Positions 26,951 to 39,920 of a stretch of 64,000 nt of DNA are shown here, in pieces. The stretch lies in NCBI RefSeq assembly GCF_014805625.2, contig NW_023998432.1, forward strand, positions 682,001 through 746,000. The letters run 5' to 3'. A model generated the notes under the pieces. It made no database searches and was not told the origin of the DNA. It saw only the letters and a list, made by a program, of their open reading frames with translations. The stretch is from Glossina fuscipes. Lineage: Eukaryota; Arthropoda; Insecta; Diptera; Glossinidae. Position numbers and translations under genes: made by a program. How positions within the stretch are numbered: position 1 is the first letter of the stretch; each line of letters opens with the position of its first letter.

Positions 26951-27138
26951 GTCCCTCACCAGTAACCAAGTCAATTCTAAAAGTAGTTGGCCTGTTGTTT
27001 GTCCGAAACGTCCGTTAGAAATTCCGATAAAGAATAAAGAAGCAATACATAGAAGAAAACACGAAGGTTCAAGACTTTTTATAAATTTCTCGGAAAAGGA
27101 CTTCCTGGGAAGCCCTGACCATATCTTGAATAAGAACT
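26951..27138. repeat. Dispersed repeat family R3, copy B
   Basis: Carries the same two blocks as 5491-6141: TCCCTCACCAGTAACCAAGT at 26952 and CTGGGAAGCCCTGACC near 27104 followed by TTGAATAAGAA. Frames through it (26800-27018, 26949-27164) are probably not genes. Confidence 0.6.
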
Positions 27139-28984
27139 TGATGAGGAATTTTAAAACGTCTTAGCACAGCTAACGTTAGCAGAATGCGTTGTCAATTTTA
27201 TATTTTAATGATAGGTGGAATAAACTTAAGTCCAGGAATCGATATCAAAAAAATTTTTTTCTGCGATTCAAAATATGATACTTGATGCCTTAACTTTTGT
27301 TTTGTTTAATAGCCAAAATAGCTGTTTATTTTCATTTACTCTTTCAGGCTATGTTTGTAAATGTGTTAATAAAACAAAATTAATGTCAATTAAATTTATG
27401 CCGTTGTGAAGATTTAGTTGAATATAGGTGCATTATATAAATGCATAATTTCTCAGAAAAACCACAATGCTTTGAGAATATAACTTGCTATTCAAAATTA
27501 AAGACTTCAGAGGTTTACTGAAAACAGGAAAGCATTTTTTATTCCCAGGACAGGACATACTTTGTTCCAATCTAGGTAGTTTTAAAACATACCGGATATC
27601 AGATAGTATTAGCCTAATAATACTGATTGTTTAAGTTAAGTAAGTATTAATTCAATGACGGAAATGGATATATTGCTACTTTGATCTCTTGAGTGTTGAA
27701 CATATTTACCTATCATCGAAAGGGAAAGATTTACCACATTAATTCTTCCATTTATAACACGCAACAACAATTCATACGCGATATATATAAATATAAAGTA
27801 TTGGTGAGAGTACCGCAGCACTTTACCCTTTCCTTTCTCCGTTTATTATTGAAACTCTTACGGCTGGAAAAATTAGAACAGAATCCTAAAGCTGGACATA
27901 TACATACATATATCCTAAGATAATAGCTGCAAATCTAATTGAAAATCCGAAAGACACGATCGTGTTAAAGCAAAAATTTTAACATGTAAATGTTTGCTAA
28001 CTAGGAGTTGGTCACAAGGACAGTCCTGTTCGGTTAAACGACACGCTACAATTGCAAAATATTGTGCAATGTTGAATGTGCTTTCTGTAAGGTGGTGGGT
28101 ATTAAATAGTTGGCATAAGCTAAATACAAATTTTTTGTGTTTAACAACTAAAAGTAGACAACAAAACGTACAACATTGTACACTCAAACGGAAGTTATCA
28201 AAAACATTTGTATTTAGTTAAGTTATCGCTGCTATTAATTGATAAAATAACCATTTTTCGATATGCATAGGCTTTAACGAAGGCTGAAAGATAATAAGTA
28301 AATTAGTTTGATATTTCTACAATACCGTCTTAATATAGTGTCATTTTACCAACACAGAAATATTATTTTATTTTGATTCTATTGCAGAAATTTAATATAT
28401 TTTGTATGAAGTTTTAAAGGAAAAATCGAAAGGAAATTTTTCTTAAAAAAAAAAAAAAAAAAAAATTAAAAATTACCAAAACAATGATTTCGTTTGCTTT
28501 ATCATTATCCAAACTCGTAGACAGTTTGCCCTATTCATGCCGTTTTAACATAAATACAACCCTGATCGCATTGAAAGCGCACAATTTATGTTTGTCGTAG
28601 CGTATAATATTGTTTATTGAACCACACTGCTTTACGGAGCTTACATTTCAACAATATATGGGTATAAATGAATTAAACGAACGTAGCTGTATTTTGACAA
28701 CTTTTTTTTTTCTTATCGTTTTTCCGATCGTGGAGTTTTCTGAGCAAATATTTTAAAAGCATAAAATTTAATATAAATGCAGTTCACTCTTAATTCTTTA
28801 GGAATATAGCGCGGCCCTATCTTTTTTTTTTTATTTTACTATTATTGACAGGTGTCTAGTAGAAAATTGGTTATATCAACGCATACACATGCATACTTAC
28901 AGTCTAAGGCAAAGCTATAGTATATTAAAAAGGAGGCAGATTTAATCAAATTGACTGACGATTCGGTCATGTAAGCAGTAGTGG

Positions 28985-28987
<3 letters not shown>

Positions 28988-29017
<30 letters not shown>
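28988..29017. repeat. (TA)n microsatellite
   Basis: Thirty bases of perfect TA repeat, followed 11 bp later by a shorter one. A frame reading into it is an artefact. Confidence 0.9.
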
Positions 29018-29020
<3 letters not shown>

Positions 29021-29391
29021 ATGCGTATATATATAGGGTGCATCAAAGTATTAAACTGTTATCGGCACTTGCTTCTTCGTCAATTTTCTTTGGTTTTTCT
29101 GAAAAAAATTTATTTTTTGCTATGTGTTTTGAAACCCAAGAGATTTACACAGCAGAAGATTAGCTGCTGCTCTTTTCCTTGCATTTTCTGTGACTGACGT
29201 TTACCGTTCAGAAGGGAATGTATATTAAGTTCATTCTCTCCTTATCTTTATTTCTCTAAAGCGTACTTGTATGTATGAGTAATTTTGTAATGGTTTTTTG
29301 TTTTATGTATTTGCAACACCACACCTTCAACCTTAATCTCTTAGAATTGACAGGCAAGACATAGTGCAAAGCCTGTTGGCGTCAAGCCGGG

Positions 29392-29648
29392 TTTTATTTT
29401 TTTATTTATTTATTTATTTTTTCTTTTTTTTTTTTGCCTTTTCCTTCTGTTTGCCCGTTTTTCGTTTTGTTGTCTTGTCGTTGATTCGTTCCTTAAGAAA
29501 AAACCCAGAAGTTTATTTATAACTGTTATTTTTTTTTTTTTTTTTTTTTTTTTTTATTTTGTGAACTAATCTTATTTAATCTGTCAAACTTGACAGAATT
29601 TAGTCAGTTAACAAAGCCTTGTTTGTTTATTTATTTATTTTTTTTTTT
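29392..29648. repeat. Cluster of TTTA and poly(T) tracts
   Basis: Three T-rich tracts within 260 bp: TTTA repeats at 29392-29435, T27 at 29529-29555, and TTTA plus T run at 29626-29648. On the opposite strand these could be the A-tails of inserted retroelements, but no body adjoins them. Confidence 0.85.
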
Positions 29649-32600
29649 ATTATTGCCAAAAGTCTGCGATATTGAGCAAAAAGAGAAAAAAGTAAACTAT
29701 TATTATTCACTAAATTAATCCAGTATGCATGACTGAATGTTTCACTATAAATTCTTAAGTTTTATACTATTAAAAATAAATCAAAAGATTTATATAAAGC
29801 AACATTACATCTGCTTGTCATTCAGCAGCTGTAATATGAGTTTTGTTCTTTCATTTGAAGCGGAAATTCATCAAATCAAGGATTTGTAAAACATCTGCCG
29901 TACGTTAAATGTGCTCAAGTGTGTATAACTTCCTCAATAAGAAAATCAAGCATGCACGTTAACATTTACACGTACGTAAGGGGCAACGTGCAACTATATA
30001 AATATATGAATGTATATATAAAATACATACAAGAGTCAGACCTTGAGGCTTAAATCACATATTTTGGCAGGTGTGTTCAATGTTGGAAGATCTAATAGGC
30101 TACAAAGACTTATATCAAGAAATAAACGCTTATACAGTATAAACAAATTTCATTAAGTCAACCGACCTTCTAAAATACAGAAAATGTAGATAGTAAATTA
30201 ATGATGTTATGAAATTTTGTAAATTATTTAAACTATTATATTTTATGAATATATATTACAGATCCCATCCTATAGCGAATTCAGTTTGCACGTCTATGTT
30301 AAATTTGCAATTATTTTTTCAATTATTGTCTGAAAAGTAAGCCATAAATAATACATTAAACTATTAACGGTTAGCTTTTGTAAATAATAGTAAAAAATAC
30401 AAAAGCGATAGGAATGAGAGCATTCGGCTTAAACTTCATTTTTCCATGAATTTATTTTCTCTCATAAATCTCATGTGATCACATTTTTTCAATTAAATGC
30501 ATATTTTCCGTGATTGCATTTTATATAAAAACGAAGCTAAAAAAACTAAAAAAAATGTTGATTAAATAAAAATTTTTATTACTATTTTTTCGTATTCGCT
30601 TACAACGAAAAAATACAATATTTTTTTATTGTAAAATTATTTTAGCAATTATTTATGTTTTTTCCAAAATATAAATCTTCGTATTGTATATATTTTCGCA
30701 ATTTGAAAGTTCAAAATAAGTGATAATATACGATAACCGTCATTGTGTAGAATTTTGCAGGTGAACCGATTATATTAAAAAAAAAACATTCTCAAGACTA
30801 TTCATAATGGAAAATACAACACTATCTTTTTAAAGGGCTTAAATCGCTCAGATCTTCCAGAGAATAGAAATTATTACTTAATATCAAACATAACGGAAAA
30901 GAGATACAAAGTAAGCAACTACGGTTTGCGCCGTCCTTTCAAATCTGCAACAGAAAAGGCCTTCTCGACACGTTCTCTTGTCACCCTGCTTTTAATTTTA
31001 CGATATTTCTTCTTTATTGTTTCTTAGAAGAAAGAAATCATTTCGCACTATTTCACTAAATTTGATGTTGTCTTATATGAATTAATATTAACAGGGGCCG
31101 CACAATTTTCTTAAAATAAAAACCAATTCAAAATTTCATGTTTTCTCAAAAACAATCCACTAATCCCTATCGAGCTTTTGTGAACAAGTCTGTTGCACCT
31201 TTATAATCGACCGGAAGAAAAAGAAATAAAAAGGAATAGTGTTTGCGGAAGTTAGACTGCTGCTGCTGCTAGGAGGTAGTGAGCTACCTTGAAGCAAGAA
31301 AGAGTTAACTATATTTGTAAATTTATATGTTATATATTTTGTACAAATGTTCGCGTGTGGCTTAAGGCAAAAAATTATTTGCAGTCAGTACTTTTTTTCA
31401 AAAATTTGAATATGAGAAAAATGCAGTTAAATTTTTTGTCAAATGACTAATCAATCAATTTTCCTCACAAAATACCTAAGATTGGACATTTTTGCCATGT
31501 GAAGGTTTATTTTTCTTTAGCATCCTTATATACAAAATTTGAACCATATAGGTTTTTGTTTTGGTTGGTTTGTTTGGCCTATATGCCAAAAAGAACCTAA
31601 TTTTTAATGTTTTATAATTGGAATTTTTTCTTGATAACAATTTGTGGATCAAATTTGAACCCCTACTGGGCTACTTCTTAGACCTCCCTCCACATAAGAT
31701 TTTTTCAGAAAAATTTGTAACATTCAATATTTTATGATGGGATTTGGTCCTTACTAGAAAATTAATAAAAAAAAAAATTAACTGTAGGGAATTTGAATTG
31801 CATTGACCTTTTTTTAGAACCTAACATATATAAGAGTTATCATAATAAGCAAACCTTTACACGGAGAAAAAGCATAATTTCTAGTTTTCTATAATAGAAA
31901 CTGAAAAATAAGAAAATTTTTAGGAAGTAAATTAAGTTTGCGAAATTTAGACCACGCCATGTGAAGCTTTGTGCCTCATCCAATATAACTATTTTCATGA
32001 AAAGTATGGTTTATTATAACCAAAAAGGGCGAATAACTGTACTAGGCCTTGCCCGATAATAATGTTTTTACTTTTTATTATATAAGGATTCAGTTTCGGT
32101 AGGAACGGTTGCATGGTTGGTTCGGTGTGCGAAAAAGTGCCTCATTCGGTACAAAGTTTTCACGTAAATTTAGAATGTCGAATTATCATTCGTCAGCGAT
32201 GTTTGTCGCGAAACTCTCAAAATTGCAATATTTTTTTCCCCCATTTTCTACACAATGAATGATTGAAAAAATGATCTGATTCGAACCATTTTCGATAACG
32301 CTTGAACACAAAAGTATATCGGGAGACGAAGACGGACAGGCGGACAAAAAACAAGCTTAAATATACAATAACATAATGTGGGCCTATCTCGTGGATTTTA
32401 CATGCGTTTGCACAATACCAAACTAAATATGTTGTAAAGCATTACAATGCACCGGAAGAAGCTCAACTATTACAATAACTGCTGAGCTTTTTCGCACACT
32501 TCTTTCGAATACACTGACACTGGGCACAAGTTAAGCTGAAGGTAAATTTAGCCTTACATCCAACACCCCAGTAATTCACGAGTCTTTTTTTTATAGAAAT

Positions 32601-33294
32601 GTGAGCCAGTACAGTGCAAAATCACAAAAAGAGTTTTGATACTTTGTAGCTTTTTATATAAAAAATTATTAAGTAAATATTATTGAAGTACACGGTAACG
32701 CTCGAATTCGGTCGGGCATACTTTTGATAACGGAGAATGCTAAAATCGACTCTAGGTCCATAATTTATGGAAGATTTAAATTAAATAGTTAAAACATTCA
32801 GGCCACCACGAGTCTTGCAGTTAATAGATCAAGCAAAATGTTGTGCCGCGTTTACTAATATATAAATATAGAGTTGCATATCTTTAACAAAATTGAAAGC
32901 GAAAGGTGACAATCAAAAAATATTATAAAAGTTAAATTATTTGGTCTCTTTATGTCATTGGAGAAACTTTATTTTATTCATTGGTTTGGGTGCGGGGACT
33001 TTAAGGGTCATGTTCAATCTTTTATGATAAAATAATATCTTTTATAGAAAACAATCAGACTTCATCCCCAAAAGTGGTTGTTTCGTAAATTTCTTTCACG
33101 CAAAACGACAATTCAAGCCTATGGCTTCTCCCTTTTCTTCGTTTTAGCACGGTTTTCTAATGTAATATGGTAAATGTTTTTCGACATACACCGCTGGCCA
33201 TTACCTCTTCGAACTATGTTGTTGATTGCTACTAGCATAAATACTAAAGTTAATAAAGATAGAAGAGAAATTTTATAGAAAATGATTTTATTAC

Positions 33295-33386
33295 CTGAAT
33301 TGCACACCGATTCTTCTCGGAATGATCTTAAGTCAACATATGTTTTACGATTATTTTGGCGAAGTAAACCTCCATAACGAAATTCT
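33295..33386 (-). other. Candidate mini-exon (92 nt), unassigned
   Basis: Within a 96-codon minus-strand frame, a segment is bounded by a plausible 3' splice site (TTTTTATAG before 33386) and a 5' splice site (TTCAG then GTAATAAAA after 33295). The only phase open throughout gives about 30 residues beginning EFRYGGLLRQNN and ending EESVCNS. Downstream codons become hydrophobic and AT-driven, as intron translation would. I do not recognise the protein. No neighbouring exon was found, so this may be chance. Confidence 0.2.
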
Positions 33387-36290
33387 CTATAAAAATGAAT
33401 GCGGTTCAATGGATTTTACACTAGCAATTAAAAACAATCTGTAAACTTACTTGGAGGAGAGAAACAAGCGTAATGACCTATCTGATTATAAAAAAAAAAA
33501 AAAAACAAAACCAAACAGTCTAACTCTGTTGTAAATGTATTTTAAGTCACATTTAAGAAACCAAGCGTGACATATATTTGTATAACATACAGGCCATAAA
33601 TATATTACATAGTTTCGCAAACTAGTTTTTTTTATTTATTTTCTGGTTTTTTTCCTTATACGTAGCATTTGTCCCTTAACAAGTTAGCCAAATTGTTAGG
33701 TTTTTCAATGCATTATTGAGCAGCTGTAATGTCAATGCATTACTATATATGAATGTAAAATTTTATAAATACTTCACTGTATATATATGAATTATTTCCT
33801 AAAAAAGAGAAGAAAAACAATCCAAAAAATATCTACGACATAATACCAATCTATATATATCGATAACGCCTTCTTGAACGCAGAACGCTGGGCACCAGGT
33901 GTAACGAGATGCCGAACAAACATGAACAAATCGATGCTTATGTGTGTGAGAAAACAAATAAAAATTAAAAGGCTGGACTTAACTTATTACGAACAAGTTC
34001 TTAACAGTAAAACGCGGCACTGCTGCCATTCTGTGCTTTACATAGTTTACTCATTTTTTTCCCTATATAACAGTTTCCATATTAATTTGAATTGTGAAAA
34101 TAGATTTGTATAAACAATGTTACGAATCGAGGATGCAAAATTTGATCGAAGCAGAACTGTCACTTAAAACCTTACAGTCGTTTACACAGGACAGGAAAGG
34201 CAATTGGTAACCATTGCGACATGCCGATAAATTATCATGAACTTTTCGTTGTGGGTATCAATGCAAAGAGACGAGCGATAAAATATAATTATAAACGATC
34301 TCGACAAATTATTAAGCTTGGACGACAATAAATATTTTAGCGGCAATCAATTGATTTAGAATAGGATATATTACCAAAATTCTTCTATAGCGTCCTAATA
34401 AACTTTCCTTCGAAGTGCCATTTATAAGCAAATCTTTTTGCTTACGAAATTTCGTAACAGGGCGATTAATATGGCAATACTTTCGATCGGAAAGCCAGTC
34501 TTCAATGCGTTATTAATAACTCCCCTAGTGGTTGGTTGGGTACAGAAATTGCATATGATTACACATTCACAAGGAAGTTTTGAGCGTGCTGCTTAATGAA
34601 TATTATATCAGAGCCATGCAGTCAAACAAGCTTTAACACAGTCAAACAAATATAAGCATATATATGCCTGTGCACATGGCTACACTTGAATATAAATATG
34701 AATGCCGGATAAAATATAAGCGCCTCAATATTTTACAGTCACTTTTTAGACACTGCGTAGGTAAATATATATATATATAAGCGAATAAACATTCCCACCT
34801 CCGGCAATATTCTACGGCACATGGATTTATGTGTATCTTCAGTTTCCTTGTCGACATGAACAGTTCCATTACATATATATCCTATGTATACGTAAGGCAA
34901 CCAACATGGTATTGACGTTATCGAGTGTTAGCAAACCATTGACATGTAGGAAAAAGGAAAAGAATATAATATATATAATAAAGTCTATAGAGCAAGGGTA
35001 GCGAGACAATTTACATTCGCGCGAGTACTATAATAAAACATCTGTATGATGTTAAAAGGGATGCGTGTTTTAGTGCATCTACATGTATATACAATATATT
35101 TACATATAAATATCATACAATCGTTACAGTTTCATTGAACACTGTTTTTATGTTATTATTTTTGCATGTTGAATATTTTATTTTTGAGTTTACATCACGC
35201 ATACTATGCACACCATTTACAACGATTACGCACGCACATGTTTATTTATCCTCTATTCTATAGAATTTATTTCAATTTCATTTTCGATATTGGTGTTTTA
35301 TCACATCTACAAAATTTATAGATGAACTCTTTTTGGTTTTCAGAAGTTTTATACATACATGCACGTATATGTACATATGAATGCCTGTGTTTATTAAGGT
35401 GTAAGCCATACTATCAATACAAAGGTGATAAGGAAAGTCGATTTTTTTATTATATATGTATAGCGTAGTTAGTGTATTTGTGTGTATATACAACGATTGG
35501 TATTTCTTTGTAAATTCGTGACGGGTTCTTCCGTTTTGTTTTCTATCAATGCATTTTCAATGAATGAGTGAATGTTTATGCAATGTATAACTACTTCCAA
35601 TAACAACAACCATTACCACATGTAAGTACCTTTAGTTTATTTTTGCAATAATGTTCTTATATCTCTACTGATGGAGCCAAGTATCTATGTTTCATTATTA
35701 TGTTCACTCATCTATTCATTCACTTCAATTTTCTTTTATTTTCCTTTCCCTATTTCTCTCTCACTCTCACTCACTCTCACTCGCTCTCACTCACTCACTC
35801 TCACTCTCTCTNNNNNNNNNNAAAAAAAAAACAAATAAAATGCACAACAAATGCAAGGTCGGTCTTTAAGTGCTTTACACAAGTCTTTTGTCAAAAAAAT
35901 ATTTGTTACTCAATTTTTATCATTAATTATTAAAAACTGCAAATCTTTATTATGCAACGGCTGAGTCTGAATAAACGCTCTTACGTGGCAGCTAATCGTG
36001 AAACTGGACCAACTTTTTTCAAATTGAGTCAGTTAATTTTTTTAAAAGAATTGCTTTTACTTTACTTCACTTATTGTCGTTGTTACTTAAGAGCTGTTGT
36101 CTCATTCTCTGACATACTGGGGAAGTTCTACAAAAGGTCTAGGTGATCCAAATTTAGTATAATTATGTTTTTTGTCAAAAAAATTTTTATTCTATCCTTA
36201 TTATATAAAGTCTTATATAAAAGTCCTACCGTTCTGAGACCATCTAACTAGAAGCGAGTGCGAAAATAGATCACCACAGTCCAAATTTTA
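33387..36290. other. Unassigned AT-rich stretch with assembly gap
   Basis: No gene recognised. It contains the CT-rich microsatellite and 10-N gap at 35755-35831, listed separately. Confidence 0.5.
35755..35831. repeat. CT/CACT microsatellite abutting a 10-N gap and A run
   Basis: CTCTCACTCACT-type repeats occupy 35755-35811. Ten Ns fill 35812-35821, then ten A follow. The gap probably reflects assembly or scaffolding trouble at the repeat. Two frames that read through the Ns are artefacts. Confidence 0.9.
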
Positions 36291-36595
36291 TAGGTTAAAT
36301 CAATAACTTGAGGAAATTTTAATCCTACAATACCACCGAACGAGCAAATCATATCCAACTAAGCACGAATTATTTCGCACTTACAACTCAGGAAGAGAAG
36401 GCAGTAAAAAATCAAATTTCGAGACACTTTCTGGGACGGGCAGATTGTTTACTATGCACAGACATACCTATAGCAATTTACAATTTGATACTAATCAGAA
36501 ATGTGTATACTTTATTGGGACTCTGGAGCTTGCTTTTGGGTAACGTAAACGTTTTGACATAATAAGTATACTAGCAATCTTCGATGATGAGTATA
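36290..36595 (-). repeat. Diverged R1 family fragment
   Basis: On the minus strand: TATACTCATCATCGAAGATTG, AGTATACACATTTCTGATTAG, TATCAAATTGTAAATT and TATGTCTGTGC, in the same order as the 5' half of R1 copies. Older and more diverged than the other copies. Confidence 0.5.
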
Positions 36596-38714
36596 AAATA
36601 GAGATCCACATTTTCTAAAAAAGTTTATAGGGAACAGCGTTTCAAAAGGTAGCCCCTATTCCATCTTTTACTCGTATTTGTCGGGAAATATTGAAAATTA
36701 TAAAAAGTTTTTTCCTTAACAAGTCTTTCGAAATAGGTCTTCGTAAGGCACGTATCCGTAACTATGGCCTGATCCAATCCGTTTCGAATATCAATTGTTC
36801 TTGAGTGAATACATGTCGGTATACCAAAGGCTATCGAAATATTTTGAATATATGCGACCTAGCACGCAAAAATTGATACACGTAGGGAAGGTGCGGTCAG
36901 ACTGGCTGAGATTCTGTCAATTGATTGGCATAATAAAAGGTGATTATACCCCAAATCGTCCTGGGTGTCGCATACATCTGTATGAACTTGATATACCATT
37001 AACACAGCGTAATCATTCTAGTTTGCAAGTGTAACATAGCATATAGATGAATACTACTGAAACACTTGTGCACTATTTCATGCTTTTAATGTTTACAGTT
37101 AGTCTTTTGCTTACTTACACAACGCTTATTTGTACCACTAAGTAAACAGGAAGTACATTCGACTTCGGCTAAATACACAGTATATATATTTATTCCTGTA
37201 GTCATATATTCGCCTACGAACGGAATGTATAAAGGTATGTTAGAACGCTCCTACGCATGCAAGTTATTCAGTATTCGAGATCGTTGTTGTCTGTTGTTGA
37301 AATATTCACGGATCCGTCAACTAACCTAGATCAAGATCTGAACCTTCGTAGTTGATCTTTATAGGTCAAGGCCGAAGATGAGAGTGATTAATCAAAAGCA
37401 GTAACTTGAACAGAAAAAAGAATTTAGTAAACAATTTATGGAAAATATTCCTTTCAGTTCTTGTAAAAACTTCTGAAATTCAAATGCGAAAGTTCGTACA
37501 ATAATACAATAAGTAGAACAACACCGTAGCTTAAATGCTTAACAGATGTTGATATAAAACGCTCTACTAATACTTCGAAAGCCTTTTAAAAAGTGTGTAT
37601 AAAAATGATCCTAATTCGAATGCCCATAATTTAGGAAGTTATTATGTGATTTTTAGGTATGGACTAAAAGTTCCGTTTGTTTTCTTAACCAATAAACTTC
37701 AAAATTAGAAAAAAATTAACTTTTCAAAAATATGTGCTTTTTAAAATACTGTAGATCGCTATAAAAAATATCTCGTCATTTTTCGAGAAATAAATCTGTT
37801 CATCGCCGAAAAAGCGTTAACTGAAGGCGATTCAAAAACAAAGTTCATAAACATCTGAAGCAACGGTCAGTCAGATGGAGTAGGCAGAAAAGCAATTATC
37901 TAGAAAATTCTATGAGTCTACTGAAATTTTTGTCTGTTTTTCTTTTCTTCCCTTTTTATTTTATGTTACGTAAACACGGACTTAGTTGCAACAGTTGCTG
38001 TTTAGGATATGAAAATGTTTCAGCGGACTCGGGAAACCCGTAACAAATTACGTACTGCGGATTCATTGGAGAGAATGTGAATCGTAATGTATGGTAGCTT
38101 AAATTCCACATTGTTCATTATCATGGGCACATTCTGATGCAGTTAATACTTCGTTTGAGTTTTTTGCAAGACCATTTGGCACAGCAAAATACGTCCGAAG
38201 TCATTTGGTTTTCAGTTACTTTATTAATTTATTCCATTTTTGTTTTTAAACTTGTTCGCTTCGGTATTGAATGCAAAAAAATTTATGGCTCTACGTCAAT
38301 GAATCGTTGACAGTGACTTCAGTGACTTCAGGAAATTTCGCAGCGTGAAAATACGCGAAAATTTCCATTTTCGTGACATAAAGTCATCGTAGTAAGATTA
38401 CCATTTGGCACAGCATTCGAAATTCCTTTCCCCTTTTATTCCCGGAAAATACTTTTATTTGAAAATATGTATGCATATGTAAGCAATGAAGAATGAAATT
38501 TCGACGCTCGTGTTTTCAAATGAATTTGTTTAACGAAAACGCCGAAATCATGTGGAATGACGGAACTGTTACCATTCATGCTTTGACATTCATCGCTTGA
38601 ATATGCGAAAGAAACAGAAGTGAAATGAATCGTAAAGCGAAAAGAAATGTATTCGGTCTTGTAGGTTCTCCGGGTTACGTAATTTTTGACCGCTCATATA
38701 TTTGGCAAAATTAA
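36596..38714. other. Unassigned stretch before the mariner
   Basis: No gene recognised. A 79-codon plus frame (36795-37034) has no motif I can name. A 16-bp exact direct repeat (38172-38187 and 38400-38415) is reported in the findings. Confidence 0.45.
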
Positions 38715-38716
38715 TA

Positions 38717-39918
38717 TTAGTTTGGGGAAAAAGAAATCCATTATTTTTTTGGTAGATGGCTGCACTGATAGATTTCTCGTAAAGTATCGATCAAATAATT
38801 TCAGATTTATGCTCGTTGGAAAGGTGACATTTCGCAGTAAAAAAAATTCTTTTGCTGCTTTTTGTTTGGTGCATTCAGTTGTGAGTTACAGCGTGTTAAA
38901 AATGGAAGTGAACAAAGGAGAAAATTCGGTACATTTTACAGTTTTTCTTTGACAAAGGCGAAAATGCAAGCCAGGCGGCTAAAATTGTGAATGGTGTTTA
39001 TGGTTCCGATACTGTAACAGCCAATTATGTGCAATTTTGGTTTCGTAGATTCCGTTCGGTAGGCCGGTCGTCGAAAATGTCGATAAAATCGGAGAAATGA
39101 TCGAAGTTGACCGGCATGTTAGCAGTCGTAACATCGCCCAGGAGCTAAAAATCGACCATAAAACAGTTTTAAACCATTTACACAAAGCTGGATTCGAAAA
39201 GAAGCTCGATGTTTGGGTGCCACACCAATTAACAGAAAAAAACATGATGGATCGAATTTCCATCTGCGAAGCCTTGGCCAAACCGAATGAGATAGACCCA
39301 TTTCTTAAACGGATGGTGACTGGAGATGAGAAATGGATCACATACGATAACCCTGTGCGAAAACGATCGTGGTCAAAGAGCGGTGAAGCACCTCAAACGG
39401 CCAGGAAGGTTTTGCTATGCATTTGGTGGGACTGGAAGGGGATTATTTATTATGAGTTGCTACTGTCAACAACTGGACCGTTTGAAGATAGCGATTGACC
39501 AGAAACGGCAAGAATTGGCCAACAGGAGAGGTGTCGTGTTCCACCAGGACAACGCTAGGCCACACACATCTACAGTGACTCGCCGGAAACTTCGGGAGCT
39601 TGGTTGGGAAGTTTTAATGCATCCGCCATACAGTCCGGACTTGGCACCAAGCGATTATCATCTTTTTCTTGCATTGCAAAATTTCTTTAATGATAAAAAA
39701 TTGGAATCTAGGGAGGATTGTGAAAATCGACTACTAGAGTTTTTTGCAAATAGAGACCAGGGCTTCTATGAGAGAGGCATTTTGAAATTACGTTTAAAAT
39801 GGCAACAAATCATACAACAAAACGATGCATATTTGACCCAAATCGGACAATCCGAAGCATGTTAAATAAAGTCATGAAGTTCGTATAAAAATAATGGATT
39901 TCTTTTTCCCCAAACTAA
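38717..39918 (+). mobile_element. Complete mariner element (DD34D), internally deleted
   Basis: The element is 1,202 bp and flanked by TA at 38715-38716 and 39919-39920, the standard mariner target duplication. The 32-bp terminal inverted repeats (38717-38748 and 39887-39918) are perfect; each begins TTAGTTTGGGGAAAAAG. The transposase inside is broken (see the pseudogene). Perfect ends with a damaged ORF indicate a recent, non-autonomous copy that a related transposase might still move. By protein resemblance it looks like the mellifera-type mariners; the subfamily is an inference. Confidence 0.95.
38902..39865 (+). pseudogene. Broken mariner transposase
   Basis: The start is ATG at 38902 (M-E-V-N-K). 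A one-base insertion at 38917-38918 shifts the frame. The helix-turn-helix part then continues as FFDKGENASQAAK...FWFRRFRS to about 39060. There a deletion of roughly a dozen codons, with a frameshift, removes the linker. The next frame (from 39070) holds RPVVENVDK, KLDVWVPHQL and MVTGDEKW, the first catalytic aspartate. A short in-frame gap follows GEAPQT. A second frameshifting deletion lies near 39450-39460. The last frame has HQDNARPHTS and YSPDLAPSDYHLF, with exactly 34 residues between the two aspartates (DD34D), and ends GQSEAC then TAA at 39863-39865. The full-length family protein is about 345 residues. All catalytic residues survive, but no intact protein can be made. Confidence 0.93.
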
Positions 39919-39920
39919 TA

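Larger units (their letters stand above)
27139..33294. other. Unassigned stretch rich in simple repeats
   Basis: I see no gene or classifiable element. Simple tracts include a 21-nt A run (28445-28465), (TA)n (28988-29017), T-rich/TTTA repeats (29392-29435, 29626-29648) and a 27-nt T run (29529-29555). Confidence 0.5.

Noticed and set aside
28981..29163. 60-codon frame starting in (TA)n
   Set aside because: Begins with translation of a microsatellite and has no motif.
35687..35933. Two frames crossing the N gap
   Set aside because: They read through Ns and a CT microsatellite; artefacts.
38979..39341. 120-codon minus-strand frame
   Set aside because: Antisense shadow of the mariner transposase.
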